Source of the DNA: Aspidiotus rigidus | Lineage: Eukaryota; Arthropoda; Insecta; Hemiptera; Diaspididae | Reading direction: 5' to 3' | DNA length: 64,000 bases | NCBI GenBank assembly: GCA_035079385.1 | Contig: JAVHKY010000052.1 | Location: 2,604,001-2,668,000 of the forward strand | Shown: one piece after another, positions 48,144 to 60,729 of the stretch | Numbering within the stretch: position 1 is the stretch's first letter | Layout: the number at the start of each line of letters is the position of its first letter | Notes under the pieces: generated by a model | The model's database searches: none | The model's input: only the letters and a program-made list of their open reading frames with translations | Told to the model about the DNA's origin: nothing | Made by a program: the position numbers and the translations under genes

Positions 48144-48551
48144 TGTAGCAGGGGACATAGGTACCTACGCACAGTTCAGCGATCCAGTAATAACAGTTCA
48201 CCAAAAAGACTTAAATAATACTGCTTTATTGTACTTTACGCACGTTACACTATAAACACAGAACTTAAACTACACTGACTATAACTATACTAACTGTAAG
48301 CTGAACTAACTGCTTGACGGCTGAGTTCCTTAGGTATATTACAACGCCGTTTCATCAGAACGTTCTAGCCTGTTCTCTTGTCCATAAGACATAAAGGTTT
48401 TTTGCTCTTTTCACCATTATTCTAGAACTCACAGTCTAATAATAGTTGTTCAGTACGCCATCTATCTTCAATTTAGTTTCTATGACTTATTGATGTCAAA
48501 AAGTAGGTATTCTTGATTTTTCTGTTAGTATCAAGTTTTCTGTTCCCAACA
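48144..48551 (-). repeat. LTR of a second copia element (3' LTR, end approximate)
   Basis: On the minus strand, TGTTGGGAACAG starts at 48551 directly after a GGTGGGAG polypurine tract. CAATAAAGC (about 48225) is a likely polyadenylation signal, and CTACA near 48144 is a plausible end. The outer border is not proved by a target duplication. The sequence differs from the LTR at 45466. Confidence 0.65.
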
Positions 48552-48554
48552 CTC

Positions 48555-48970
48555 CCACCAAGAACTTTATCATGTGCATTGAGTATAGATCTGAACTCCA
48601 AAATCCAAACAAAGTTTCTGATACCTGTCTCGAGGGAAAAAGGTCAGCTAATTGATCAGCAATCCCAATGGCTTCAATCCTAATAGTTCCATCTTGTTGT
48701 TTCTCACGGAAGAAATAATATCGAAAATCTATCTGCTAGCTTTGTCTTTTGATGGGCTTCAGGATTTTCAATAAGTCTTCTAGCACTACTATTGTCAATC
48801 TAGAAAAGTATAGTGATTTTATCTCCAGTCAATTTCATAAATAGTCTTTGTAGCCATACAGCTTAAAATTCTTGCGCTGCAGAGCAATTGCCGCTACATA
48901 TTCTGCCTCCATTACACTCAGTGTCACAATAGGTTGTTTTGGATGACCAAGTAATGACTCCAATAGCGTA
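48555..48970 (-). pseudogene. copia RNase H-side fragment
   Basis: Minus-strand reading with many stops: GVITWSSKTT, then a TE(C)NGGRICSG stretch in place of TEAEYVA, AVWLQRL, NSSARRLIENPEAHQKTK. This is the copia RNase H domain order, directly upstream of the LTR at 48551. The element is truncated on its 5' side near 48970, where unrelated sequence begins. Confidence 0.7.
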
Positions 48971-49275
48971 GGACATCATAATTTGAAAAATTTAATGTCA
49001 AAGAAATGGGGTTATGATCCTAGTGTGTCTATTTTACGCATGTTGGTAGAGGGTATAATGTGGTTCTGACATAAATATGTCTTTGGGCTGAGGGTCAATC
49101 CAAAATCCGCGCAACGTGACGCGAAGCTACACGCGCACACACACCTGTTCTCGCAAATTTCTGAATTAGCCACGGGATATGTGCACGTCCAATATTTGGG
49201 GCGAGGGAGTGTGTACTCGCGAATTTTCAAATGAGGGGTACAGTGAGACAAAAGACATGGAACATGTCAAAATAC

Positions 49276-49276
49276 A

Positions 49277-49328
<52 letters not shown>
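49276..49328. repeat. (AAAT)n microsatellite
   Basis: About 13 AAAT/TAAA units lie immediately 3' (minus sense) of an RLE-type LINE tail, so it may be the 3' tail or the target of that element. Confidence 0.9.
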
Positions 49329-49339
49329 AAAGATGAATA

Positions 49340-49520
49340 AATAAACATTTTTCCTCAGTTCGGCTTTTACATTTTCCTGATCTGCTTTGCCAATTTTTCA
49401 TACTTCCTCTTCTTTTCATAACAGGTGTTCTTCATATTTGCACTGTGTGGGATAGCAATGTCTACAAGTTGTACTTTTTTCTTTTCTTTATTGTATATGA
49501 TTATATCCGGTATTTCTAGC
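49340..49520 (-). pseudogene. RLE-type LINE C-terminal endonuclease fragment
   Basis: The minus strand reads IPDIIIYNKEKKKVQLVDIA, then IPHSANM, then KKRKYEKLAKQIRKM. The PD-x-DIA pattern (PDI..., then D-I-A) is the restriction-like nuclease core found at the C-terminus of RLE-bearing LINEs. A TAA sits where the family has Trp (RMW), followed by (AAAT)n. Only the tail is left. Confidence 0.65.
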
Positions 49521-49529
49521 AACATTCAC

Positions 49530-50766
<1,237 letters not shown>

Positions 50767-51329
50767 CGCCTTTGAAAGAGAGACGGGGGCGTATGAGCGT
50801 GCACGCACGCCCAAAGTGGTCCCCGAAAAAACCGCACCTCCGGCACCGGTATCCACCCCTTAGGGCATTGCGTCGGTAGTCCAGAGGGCTCGAATTGAGA
50901 GTAGCCTGGCTCCATTTCTCCTGGGGTTCCGTGCGCTGTGCAATGTCCGTCAATGAGGCCACTACAGGGGTCTACCCTACTGACCGAGGGAGCGCTCAGC
51001 ACTCAACCTGGAATTCAGATAGTCCTGTACCATGGACGCGCGCGTATCAACTCCTCCACCAGAGCTTTCAGTCACCACTGGGAACTCACTAGAAGCTCAC
51101 CAGCAATGTTTCGAGACTCTGGCTTCTCAGGCGGGGGTTTCTTCCTCCTCCTCTTCTTCTTCTTGGGTTGTTCTGTGCTTGCCCTTTTTGTTTTTTATTT
51201 TTTTTTTCTTCTGTGGGGCGCTCTCTCCTGAGCGCCCTGAATGTGGCGGTACTGGTGCTGGCGAGAGATGATGTGGCAGCAGCAGCATGGGGGATGGTAC
51301 ACGTAGATGTGAGAGGCCATAACGTGGCT

Positions 51330-54300
51330 CTACATCTGCCGCTCCCATTCCGCGTTCATTTTCTTCTTCATTACCTTAGCGGCAAATGTAGATACATAGT
51401 TCCATGCCTGCGTTGTTCTGAGCATGCATGGGACCAGATTACCTGGGGTGAGTTCTTCATCTTCCCCGATCTCAGCAAGAGACCGTTTTAGCTCACCCCG
51501 CTCACGTCTCCACGCCTCACACTTGAAGATGGTGTGTTGTGGGTCATCATTCCGCTCCTGACAGTGTGAACACGACGGTTGCTCAACTTTCCCCATTTTG
51601 TGTAGGTACTTGTTGAAGCACCCATGGCCACTCATCATTTGTGTGAGATGAAAGTTCAACTGGCCATGGTCTCGGTCCATCCACTGGTCAAGATCACGTA
51701 TTAGCACGCGGGTCCACTCACCCTTTCCTGTTTGGGCGTGTGACGCCGACGCCGTTCGACGTCACGTACATGTACAGAAAAGAATTCGCGAATATTTTAC
51801 ATTGTAGAAAATATGTAGTTTGATGATTCATATAGCCCGCATCCTCTTAGCAACAAAATAACGGTAGAATAGTAAAACTCTCATTGTTAAAATATTTAGG
51901 ATATGAATCAGCTAACCCCTATCTATCTTTGTATTAACGTAACGGTAAAATATTCTTTGTTTAACAACCTAAGCGCAGTTTCTTCGTAAGTACTGTTTTA
52001 ACTAGATTCATTCTGTCCCCGAGCTTCTTGATCAAATGTTCACTCTCATGTATCAGATAATAAAATAATTTTGACTCAACGTTTCGAACTTAGTGTTTTA
52101 ATTCACAATCATATCGTGCTTACCAGCCCATCACAGGGCGAGTTGCTCTTTCCATTTGGCAAGCAAGGAGCGCCTGGCCTCCTGCTTGACCCGCAAGGCT
52201 TGATTGATGGTCCTTGTCTTCTTCTTTGCCTCGAACACCGCTACTCGCTCTTCCGCAAGCAGCTCAATTGGCGGCGTTCGTGCTAATACGCAAAGAGCAT
52301 CCGTCGACACAGTGCGGTAGGCACTAACACACCTAAGCGCAGCTCTTCGTTGGATTTTTTCCATTTCTTTTCGTCTATATGTAATCTTCATGGAGTCGGC
52401 TCAGACTGGGGCTCCATAAAGGAGGACCGACATTGCTACACTCATATAGAGTCTTCTTACAGCTTCTCTAGGTCCTCCCTGGTTTGACATTAGGTGGGAC
52501 AACCGTGTCACCACCCTGGCAGCTTTCTCCGCCACCATCTTGAAGTGGTGACGGAAGCTTAGCTTACTGTCGAACCAGAGCCCCAGATATTTTAGTACTT
52601 TCTTGTTCTCAATAGCCACACCTTGCAGGCGAAAGGTGGGTGGATTAAACTTTCGACGGGTAGTGAATATAATGGCCTCCGTCTTTTCTACTGCCAAGCT
52701 TAATCCGGCCGACTCAATCCAACGGGTCACAGCCTCTAGCGCCTGGTTCACCTTGCTCTCCACCTCGGCAACAGTGTCGGCAGAGCCAACCACCAGTGTA
52801 TCGTCGGCATAGCATATAAGCTGTACCCCTGGTGGTAGCTTGATCTTAAAAAGGCCGTTGAATGCGATGTTCCACAATGTGGACCCCAAAACAGAGCCCT
52901 GAGGAACACCGCATGTTACAATTTTCTTCACTGTGCCAGCAGACATCTCTGCTACAATCTCTCTGCAGTTTAGGTAACTGCAGATGATCCTTAGTAGGTA
53001 ACCAGGCACCCTTGCGTTTTGTGGCATCTTCAAGATCTTCTGCCATGGAATGGAATTAAACGCATTCTTTATGTCGAGGCTGACAGCTGCGCAGAACCGT
53101 CGCTTCTTCATTGCCGCAGAAGCTACCTTCTTCAGCTTGATTGCGGCATCTGAAGTACAGCGTCCGGCTCTAAAACCGTACTGACTCCCAGAGATTATCT
53201 TTTTGGACACTAAGTGGTTCTCCAACGGCGTTACGACTGCCCGCTCAAATATCTTGCCGACGGTGTCGAGCAGGCAGAGCGGTCGGTAGGAGGACGGCAG
53301 GCCAGGTGGTTTGTCCTTCTTCTCTATCAGTGCCAGCCTGGCCTTTTTCCAACGTTTTGGGTACACCCCCTCTGGCAGTGCCATATTGAAAGCACTAGGC
53401 AGCAGAGAGGGGTCCACTACGTGGAGAGAGCTCCACACCGCGTTGGGTATTTCATCTGATCCAGGAACTCTCCATTGCTTACCATGCAGCCTTTGAACGG
53501 CTGCATTAATCTCCTCGGTACTAAAGAGGGGCACGTCCTCCTCCACTTGTGGTGGCGTAACCATAAGTGGCGGGCCTCGTGGAAACAGTGTATCAATCAC
53601 TCTTTCCACCGCCTCTGGCTCCATTCGGCTCGTTGCGGATGGACCCCCTAGTTTCTTCATTATAACTTTGTAGGGTTTGCCCCAGGGGTCTTCATCCGCA
53701 AGGCTGCAGAGCTTATCCCAACGTTGCTTCTTGCTCTGTTTTATTGCAGCCTTTAACCTTTTCCGAGCCTGCTGGTATTGCCCAGCAACCATCTGCGTCT
53801 CTTCGCGGCCTCTACTACGCTGATATATCCGGCGCTGATGGTTGCTCTCCTTGCGGAGTTGGGCAATTTTGTCGGTCCTTCTTTGGTGGACCGCATCTGG
53901 GCATGGCAGTGTCGCAAGCACGCGTTACTGTGCGGAGCATTGCGTTCACTGCCACCTCTGTGTCCTGTTCTTCCTCCTCTTGATCATTCCAGGTGAGGAC
54001 CAGGTAGCTAGCTTGTACCTGATCTTTATCTAGCTTCCTGGTTGCCCATTTTCTTCCCAGCTTTTGTGGAGCAGCGACCTCAGCTTCACGGTGGAGGGAA
54101 AAGCTGATGTACCGATGGTCGCTCCCTGACTCCTCATCCAGTACCGCCCAGCCCTTGATCCAGCGGGCCAGGCCTTGTGACGCGAAGATGATATCCACTC
54201 GGGACCCATAGCCCTGATGGAATCTAGTGGGAGTGGTGCCAACATTCATCACTTGTAGTCCTTTGTCGGCAATCCACTCCCCTAGGGTGTATCCTCTAGG

Positions 54301-54776
54301 GTCTGTCCGGCTGGAGCGCCATTCCTCTGACCAGGCGTTGAAGTCGCCGGCCACTATGCATTCCTCTCCGCATCTCCTGGATATACTATCATCCAGCAGG
54401 TTCAGGTAGTCCTCAAACTCTTCAAGTGGTCGGTTAGGGGAGAAGTAACAGCTGTCTTCCCAAGTACCACAGCTACATACCCCTCCCCTTTCTCTACCTG
54501 TCCTGCTGCGATTGGGCAGTCAGGGCACACACAAATGGTCGCCCAGCCAGTACACTCTACCTGTCCTGCTGCGATTGGGCAGTCAGGGCACACACAAATG
54601 GTCGCCCAGCCAGTACAGTCTGTGTACCATCCCCCAATCCCATCCACGTTGTAGGGTTCGCTCCCGATGACTATGTCAACCCCCCCCCCCAGTTCAGTCA
54701 CTCTCTGCCACAGCAGATCTTGAGCTTGGCGAGAGTGCTGGAGGTTGACTTGGAGAAATTGTATTATTCTCACCAT
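51330..54776 (-). pseudogene. ORF2 of element B: EEP endonuclease, reverse transcriptase, C-terminal zinc knuckle
   Basis: The reading starts MVRIIQFLQVNLQHSRQAQD (54776). The EEP domain contains a 63-bp in-frame tandem duplication (54492-54617, repeating CTGWATICVCPDCPIAAGQV). After a frameshift near 54400 come VAGDFNAWSEEW and GSDHRYISF, then another frameshift near 53850-53920. The RT domain (53900-52400) is intact over 500 codons: SSYRPLCLLDTVGKIFERAV, SLDIKNAFNSIPW, CGVPQGSVLGSTLW and CYADDTLVVGS. A stop interrupts at about 52392, and the solo LTR interrupts at 52135. The last part ends with a CSHC...H...C zinc knuckle (CEAW) and RMNAEW-like tail. The ORF1 stop TAG and ORF2 ATG are 2 nt apart (TAGAGATG). 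Confidence 0.88.
51739..52135 (+). mobile_element. Solo LTR nested in element B ORF2
   Basis: A 397-bp segment starts TGTGACGCCGACGCC and ends AGCCCATCACA, flanked on both sides by GGGCG (51734-51738 and 52136-52140). TG...CA ends, a 5-bp target duplication and an AATAAAATAA about 75 nt before the end fit a plus-oriented solo LTR of a gypsy- or BEL-type element. Taking it out with one GGGCG rejoins the ORF2 frame to match element A. Confidence 0.8.
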
Positions 54777-54778
54777 CT

Positions 54779-55906
54779 CTATGGTCGGCGTTCCTGCCCC
54801 CTACTGCCACGCTTGGTACTGCGTGGCTCAGGGGCACCCAGGCATCCTTGGCTGCCAACCACATAGTTAGAACTCCGTCCTTCTTCTTGGCTGCAAACTG
54901 GGCATTTGGGATCATTTGTGCAGTCCCGGAGCTTGTGCCCCTCTTCTCCGCACCGGTAGCAGCCACTACCTACCTCCTTCCCAGCACAGCTAGCTGCCAA
55001 GTGCCCTCGTCGCAGGCATTTATAGCAGCGTGGCTGGCTTTCTTTTCTCTCCAGGGAGCGAACCCTGCACTGGCTCCAGCCAATGACAATCTCCTTCTTC
55101 TGTAGCATTTCCACTGCTACGGAGATTGGCACCTGGACTCGAGCCATCTGGCACCCGCGGCCCATGGCACTGAGCTTGAGGACTTTAGCCTCGCTTTCTA
55201 CCCCAGTTGCCCGTTGGATTTCCTCCTTAGAGACAGTCCCTTCTATACCGAGTATAAGAAGGACTGTCTTCCGTTGTGGTCGTCGGACTTCCGCTTTTGG
55301 CCCAAGAGCCGCTTGGACTTGGCTGGCAAAATTTTCCACACTTTCTTCTGTGCCAGCCTGCAGCTCGATTACCATTTCTCCCTTCTTGGTATGGCGGGAT
55401 GCGGTGATCTTTACACCAGTCCCCGCCGGGGAGACCTTTGCTCTAGCCTCGCGAATCAGGTCAGTATAGGTCACCCCTTCATCTTTTTTGGAGATGACCA
55501 CTGCCTGACCACGGGGCATACGCTTCTTGAGGAGCTGGAGCTGCTTTGTCCTCTTGGGTGCCAGAGGGGTGGATGGGACCCTTGCAGCTTCCTGCCCCTG
55601 CATTCTGGCTCTCCCTGTTGCACGCTGCAAGGCGACCTGGCTGTAGGTGGCCGCCCTCTCCGCCATGCGTGCCCCAGAAGAACCTGCAGGGGTGCTTGTA
55701 GATGCAGCATCTTCCTTCTTCTTCTTCTTCCTGCCATTAACCACTGTGGTCCATTGGCCTTGTTGTGGCAATGGCACCGGTGCTGGCAGTTGTGGTCGCT
55801 GTTGTCGTTGCTGCTGCTGTTGTAGCTGCAGTTGTTGTTGCTGTTGCTGTCATTGCTGCTGCTGTTGTAGCTGCAGTCGTCGTTGCTGCTGCTGTTGTTG
55901 TTGGTG

Positions 55907-55938
<32 letters not shown>

Positions 55939-56510
55939 CTGTTGCTGTTGCTGTGACAGACTTTGCAGGGGGGGAGCTTCTGTTGCTTCTGCTCCTCCCC
56001 CATCTTTACTATCTGCAGGTCCCTCTTATGTACCTCCCGCTGCGCCGTCACCAGCTGGGCCTTGAGGGAAGCATTTTCCTTCCCAAGCTTCCCACCGGGC
56101 AGATTCGACGCAGCAAGGGAGAGATCCATATGGAACTCGGGCGACGTGGTCTTCTTCCTCTTCTTCAGTCGCCGAGGAGTGCCGTGTAAGGAATCCCCAT
56201 CTTCCTCTCTTTCATTGTCTGAGGAGGTTGGTACCCTCTCGTTAGCATGTGCTTTAATGCTCTGCCAAGAGGGTATTGCCGCCAATGTCTCCCCAGACTC
56301 TTCCTTTGTCACTTTTCTTCCTTGCGGTGGGTTTGTCTGGTGGAGAGCCGCTTGGTCCTCTCCTACCAGGTCCGTCATCCTCGCCGGTACATCCAACTTT
56401 GCCTCTTCATTTGCTGACGACTGCAGGACGCCAGAGTGCGTCGACGCCTGCTGCCGGTTTGCTGGTTCCGAATACAGCACGCTTACCTTGTCCCTCGTCA
56501 TCCTTTCCAT
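54779..56510 (-). pseudogene. ORF1 (gag-like) of element B, frameshifted at its CAG-repeat tract
   Basis: The first frame (56510-about 55970) matches the N-terminal part of element A ORF1, including NLPGGKLGKENASLKAQL. It then enters a (CAA/CAG)n tract at 55800-55960 out of frame, so it reads Ser/Asn/Thr/Ala instead of Gln. The second frame (55777-54779) carries the C-terminal half: TWSQVV-like start (WTTVVNGRKK), LQLLKKRMPRGQAVVI, EIQRATGVESEAKVL, and two CCHC knuckles (CYKCLRRGHLAASC, CYRCGEEGHKLRDC) plus CPVC. In this clade ORF1 protein binds the element RNA. A single net frameshift near the repeat explains the split. Confidence 0.85.
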
Positions 56511-56578
56511 TCTATGAGCTTTTATTAGTTCGCAGGCCGCTCTAACTGCTTTGAGTGAGGTATCCTGTGGAGATTATC

Positions 56579-56765
56579 CCAGGGCAGGGGTGACTGTCTG
56601 CCCTGGTTGACGGGTTTTTTATTCAGGGTTGTCCTTCCCCATGCCTTCTTGTGGCAAAACAGCTATAGCTGGGATTTTTTAGTTGGAGTTTCCTTCTCCC
56701 TTATGGTTTAGCGTTTGGAGTTTTCCTTCTCCATAGTGGTTTATCTGACGGAGTTTTCCTTCTCC
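56579..56765 (-). promoter_or_regulatory. Element B 5' leader: conserved RNA hairpin module
   Basis: In element sense there are three hairpins GGAGAAGGAAAACTCC or GGAGAAGGAAACTCC (56750-56765, 56717-56732, 56685-56699), then GGGAAGGACAACCC (56626-56639). The last is a hairpin with a 9-bp stem CCAGGGCAG/CTGCCCTGG around a loop with CAGTCAC (56579-56606). ORF1 starts 69 nt downstream. The same series occurs in element A with different stems. Confidence 0.7.
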
Positions 56766-56932
56766 TACATCCATCCACATTTGTTGCCGCCCAACTATGT
56801 TGCTTGGCGTAACAGGGTCACCACGTGAAGGTTGCTGATTGGGCTTGAGCTCCAGCAAATGGTAGCAGATTCCCACTAAACGGGAATCTTGTAGACCCGC
56901 AGATCTCCCACTACTGGCCCCATAGCGACCCC

Positions 56933-56974
<42 letters not shown>
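56933..56974. repeat. (AAT)n microsatellite between elements A and B
   Basis: Fourteen AAT units. It forms the 5' flank of element B and, after 16 T (the poly(A) of element A on the minus strand, 56974-56989), the 3' flank of element A. Confidence 0.95.
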
Positions 56975-57413
56975 TTTTTTTTTTTTTTTATAATCGCTTG
57001 TGTGTCGCATGTGCAGCACCGCCCGTCATCCATAATGGAGTAGGTGCGGGTTGCGTATGCATTTAATGTTGTTTCCTCCAACACCAGAATCGACCCTTTC
57101 GGGTATAACTTCAGTGAAGGAGGAATCTCCTACGCGAACCCCCTCTTCTACTCGGCAACTGCCAAGTTGCTTTGGCAACCGTCAAGCTGCGATGCCCCCC
57201 TGGCACGCACAAAAAAGAAACAGCACTAGAGAACACACTCACGTCACAAAAACGACACTATCACATCACATCAGGCGTAATAAGTCGCTGTTGCGTGAAT
57301 CTCACTGTATGGTGCTCGTTAGACATATTTGTATGAACAGTGAACGTACCGTAGTAAGTTCACCGGAATAGCGGACGCGGAGCAACCATATAAACGCGAG
57401 ATTCTTTCAACAA

Positions 57414-60400
57414 CTATAAAGGCCCTAACTGGTATCCTTCTTCCTCTTCTTCCTGCAGATCTGGATGTTGATGGTACACAGGTGTTGAGTAGGCCATAGC
57501 GTGGTTCTGCATTTGCCTATTCCATTCCTGGTCCATCTTCCTCTTCATGATGGTGGCCGCAAATGCAGACACCTGGTTCCATGCTTCTTCGGAACCTAGC
57601 ATGGTGGGTACCAGGCTACTCGGGTCGAGCGCTTCATCTACCCCGATCTCTTGAAGAGACCGACTAAGCTCGTCCCGCTCACACCTCCACGCCTCATACT
57701 CAAATAAGGTGTGTTGTGGTCCATCATCCCACCCTTGGTTACAGTGGAAACACGTTGCCTACTCAACTTTCCTTAACTTAGAGAAATATACTCGAAGAGA
57801 GTAACGAAACAATACAAGAACCGCACAATATTATAAACAGACCGAGCGCTTTCGACTAAACAGTCATTCTCACGGTATAGAAAGCGGGTTCTTGTATTGT
57901 TTTGTTACTCTCTTCGAGTATATTTCTCTATGATGGATGACCGTAAAATTAAAAAATGTATTGATTCTTTCCTTAACTTCTCGTGAAGGTACTTGTTGAA
58001 GCAGCTATGGCCGCTTAACAACTGCGTCAGGTGAAAGTTCAGCTGACCATGGTGTCGGTTCATCCACTCATCAAGGTCGCGTATTAGCACACGGGTTGTC
58101 CATGTACCCAGCTCACTCTGGGCAATTCTTTCTTTCCACTTTACAAGCAAGGAGCGCCTGGCCTCCTGCTTGACCCGTAAAGCTTCTCGGTTGGTCGTCG
58201 TTCTCTTCTTTGCTTCGAACACGACCGCTCTCTCCTCAGCAAGGAGCTCGATTGGTGGTGAACGTGCTAATACACAAAGAGCCTCCGTTGAGACAGTGCG
58301 GTAGGCACTAACACACCTCAGCGCAGCTTTTCGTTGGATCTTTACCATCTCTCTTCTTCGGTATGGTATCTTCATGCAGTCGGCCCATACTGGCGCACCA
58401 TATAGGAGGATCGACAAGGCGGTGCTCATCATGATCCTTCTCCTTGCTTCTCTCGGTCCTCCCAGGTTCCTCATAAGGTGGCTTAGGTATCCAACTACCC
58501 GGCCCGCCTTTTCCGCTGCCATCAAGAAATGGTGCCTGAAGCTCAGCATTGAGTCAAACCAGATGCCCAGGTATTTCATTTGCTTCTTGGTTTCAATTTC
58601 CACACCTCGCAGGCGAAAGGTGGGTGGCTTGAACTTCCGACAGGTCGTGAATAAAATGGCCTCCGTCTTACTTGCTGCTAGTTCAAGTCCAGCCGACTCG
58701 ATCCAACGCGTCACATCCTCTAGGGCCCGGTTTACCCTGCTCTCCACCGCTACAGTTGTTTCGGCAGTGCATACCACCAGGGTGTCATCCGCATAGCAGA
58801 TAAGCTTAACCCCCGGTGGCAGCTTCACCTTAAAGATTGCGTTAAATGCGACGCACCACAAAAGCGGCCCAAGGACCGACCCCTGCGGCACCCCACAAGT
58901 AACATGGCGCTTTACTGTACCAGCAGACGTCTCTGCTTGGATTTCACGGCAGCTAAGATAGCTGCTGATCATCCTGAGCAGGTATGCGGGCACTCCTGCG
59001 TTCACAAGAGCTTCCAATATCATCTTCCATGGAATTGAATTGAACGCATTTCTTATGTCGAGGCTGACGGCTGCGCAAAACTGGCGCATATCAATCGCTG
59101 ACTTGGCTATCCTCTTCAGCCGGATCCCAGCATCTGATGTGCAGCGTCCAGTTTGAAAACCGTACTGGCTATCAGAGATTATATCTCTTTCCTTCAGATA
59201 GCTCTCCAAACAATTGGCTATCACTCTTTCTAGAAGTTTCCCAACATTGTCTAGCAGACAAAGTGGACGATAAGAGGATGGTAGACCAGGTGGTTTATCC
59301 TCCTTATCGATCAACGCTAGCCTGGCTTTCTTCCATCGCACAGGGAACAATCCCCCAACAATTGCCGCATTGAATGTATCAACAAGCAGTGCTGGGTCAA
59401 CTGAATGTATGGCGCTCCAGACTGGATTTGGAATCTCATCCGGGCCTGGAGCCTTCCAATACTTACCCCGCAGTCTATTGACTGCTGCATCAGCCTCCTC
59501 GGTGCCTAGGAGGGATATACCATCCTCTTTTACTATTGGTAGCGTTACCATTGGTGGTGGCTGCTGTGGGAACAAGCCATCAATGATTTGACCCACAACA
59601 TCCGGCTCCATTCGGCTCATTGCTGAGAGGCCTTTGAGCTTCTTCAGCACTAACTTATAAGGCTTTCCAAACGGGTCGTCATCCGCCATCTCACATAGCT
59701 CTCGCCATGCAGCACTCTTGCTGTCCTTGATGCCCTTCTTCAGCCTTTTACGAGCCAGCTGGTATTTGGGTGCAACCGCCCGCGCCCCTTTGCGGCCACT
59801 ACTATGCTGGTATATCCGGCGCTGACGGTTGCACTCTTTTCTCAATTTGGCAATCTTGTTGGTCCACCAGTAAACAGCCCTCCTCTTCTTTGGTGGACCT
59901 TGCCTGGGTATGGCTACATCGCAAGCTTTGGTGACAGTCTTGATCATCCTCTCTGCTGCCACCTCCGCATTGCCTTCTTGCTCTTCTTCTTGATCCCATG
60001 TGAGAGCAAGATAGCTAGCCATCAAACAGTCGCTATTCAGCTTCCTAACGGCCCACTTTCTTACCAGCTTTTGTGGAGCAGCGACCTCAACTTCCCAGTG
60101 GATGGAGAAGCCGATACACCGGTGGTCGCTCCCAGAAAGCTCCTTGTCCAGTACCACCCAGCCATCTATTCTTCGGGCTGGGCTCTCTGAAGCAAAGGTG
60201 ACATCAATGATGGATCCGTATCCTTGATGCACTCGGGTAGGAGTGTTGCCGACATTGACTGTTTCCAGTCGATTGTAAGCAATCCACTCCCCCAAGGCAT
60301 ACCCACGGATGTCCGTACGGCCTGATCGCCACTCTTCTGACTTGGCATTGAAATCGCCAGCCACTATGAATTTTCCACCTTGCCATCTGGACAAGCTTTC

Positions 60401-60727
60401 TTCTAATTTCTTCAAGAAGTCCTCAAACTCCGGGAAGGGGCGATTCGGGGAGAAGTAGCAACTGTAGACAACCATGTCGGCCATCTTCACAGCAACATAC
60501 CCCTCCCCTCTTTCAACCTCTCCCGGAGCAATTGGACACTCTGGGCAAACACCAATGGCCGCTAAGCCAGTACGGTCTGTGTACCATCCTTTTCTTTTCG
60601 CAACATTGTAATACTCACTGGCAATTACAATGTGCGTTCCCTCTTCAGCTACAAACTGCCAGAGAAGATCCTGGGCCAGTTCGCAGTACTGAAGGTTGGC
60701 CTGCAGGAACTTGAGTGTCCCTGCCAT
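57414..60727 (-). pseudogene. ORF2 of element A: EEP endonuclease, reverse transcriptase, C-terminal knuckle
   Basis: Open for about 915 native codons from the ATG at 60727. The EEP nuclease domain has FLQANLQYC at residue 7, SEYYN near 37, VAGDFNA at 122-128 and GSDHR at 199-203. The RT has APGPDEIPN near 426, SSYRPLCLLDNVGKLLERVI near 484-503, SLDIRNAFNS at 555-564, CGVPQGSVLG at 611-620 and CYADD at 644-648. The frame is then cut by a 187-bp insertion (57780-57966). Below it the same frame resumes with a TAG at about 57762 (Gln in element B) and a knuckle whose last Cys is Tyr (FEYEAW versus FKCEAW in B). It ends at 57414. The start overlaps the ORF1 stop (TAATG), so ORF2 is probably made by termination-reinitiation. 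Confidence 0.92.
57767..57979 (+). mobile_element. Penelope-type hairpin insertion in element A ORF2, 13-bp target duplication
   Basis: CTTTCCTTAACTT occurs at 57767-57779 and 57967-57979. The 187-bp insert has inverted arms of about 45 bp with one or two mismatches (57780-57823 and 57884-57929: AGAGAAATATACTCGAAGAG and partner), a 60-nt loop, and a tail of 37 nt starting ATGATGGATGACCG. The loop on the minus strand reads GTGAGAATGA, then a GACT/AGTC stem, then GAAA, resembling the PLE hammerhead core. It is a target duplication because the ORF2 frame is intact with one copy. Confidence 0.8.
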
Positions 60728-60729
60728 TA
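60725..60729 (-). promoter_or_regulatory. TAATG stop-start overlap between ORF1 and ORF2
   Basis: The minus strand reads CCCCTAATGGCAGG: TAA ends ORF1 and ATG starts ORF2, sharing one A. An identical UAAUG junction is known to couple ORF translation in the R1-clade element SART1. Element B has TAGAGATG instead. Confidence 0.8.

Larger units (their letters stand above)
50767..56932 (-). mobile_element. R1-clade-like LINE 'element B', inserted in (AAT)n
   Basis: A non-LTR retrotransposon on the minus strand with both ends in (AAT)n: 5' end GGGGTCGCTATGGGG at 56932, 3' end at 50767. It has a 5' leader of about 420 nt with hairpins, ORF1 with zinc knuckles, ORF2 (EEP endonuclease, RT, C-terminal CCHC) and a 3' UTR of about 560 nt. 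A 397-bp solo LTR sits in ORF2 (51739-52135). Several frameshifts and a 63-bp tandem duplication make it inactive. Protein similarity to element A is clear but far from identity, so it is a separate subfamily. Confidence 0.9.

Noticed and set aside
51739..52135. Initially read as another Penelope fragment because of CGTTTCGAAC near 52080
   Set aside because: The segment has TG...CA ends, a 5-bp GGGCG duplication and a polyadenylation signal, which fit a solo LTR better.
55647..56189. Plus-strand ORFs rich in Cys, Ala, Val or Leu opposite ORF1 of element B (and 61662-62033 in element A)
   Set aside because: They are antisense shadows of the triplet-repeat tract in ORF1. No independent support.
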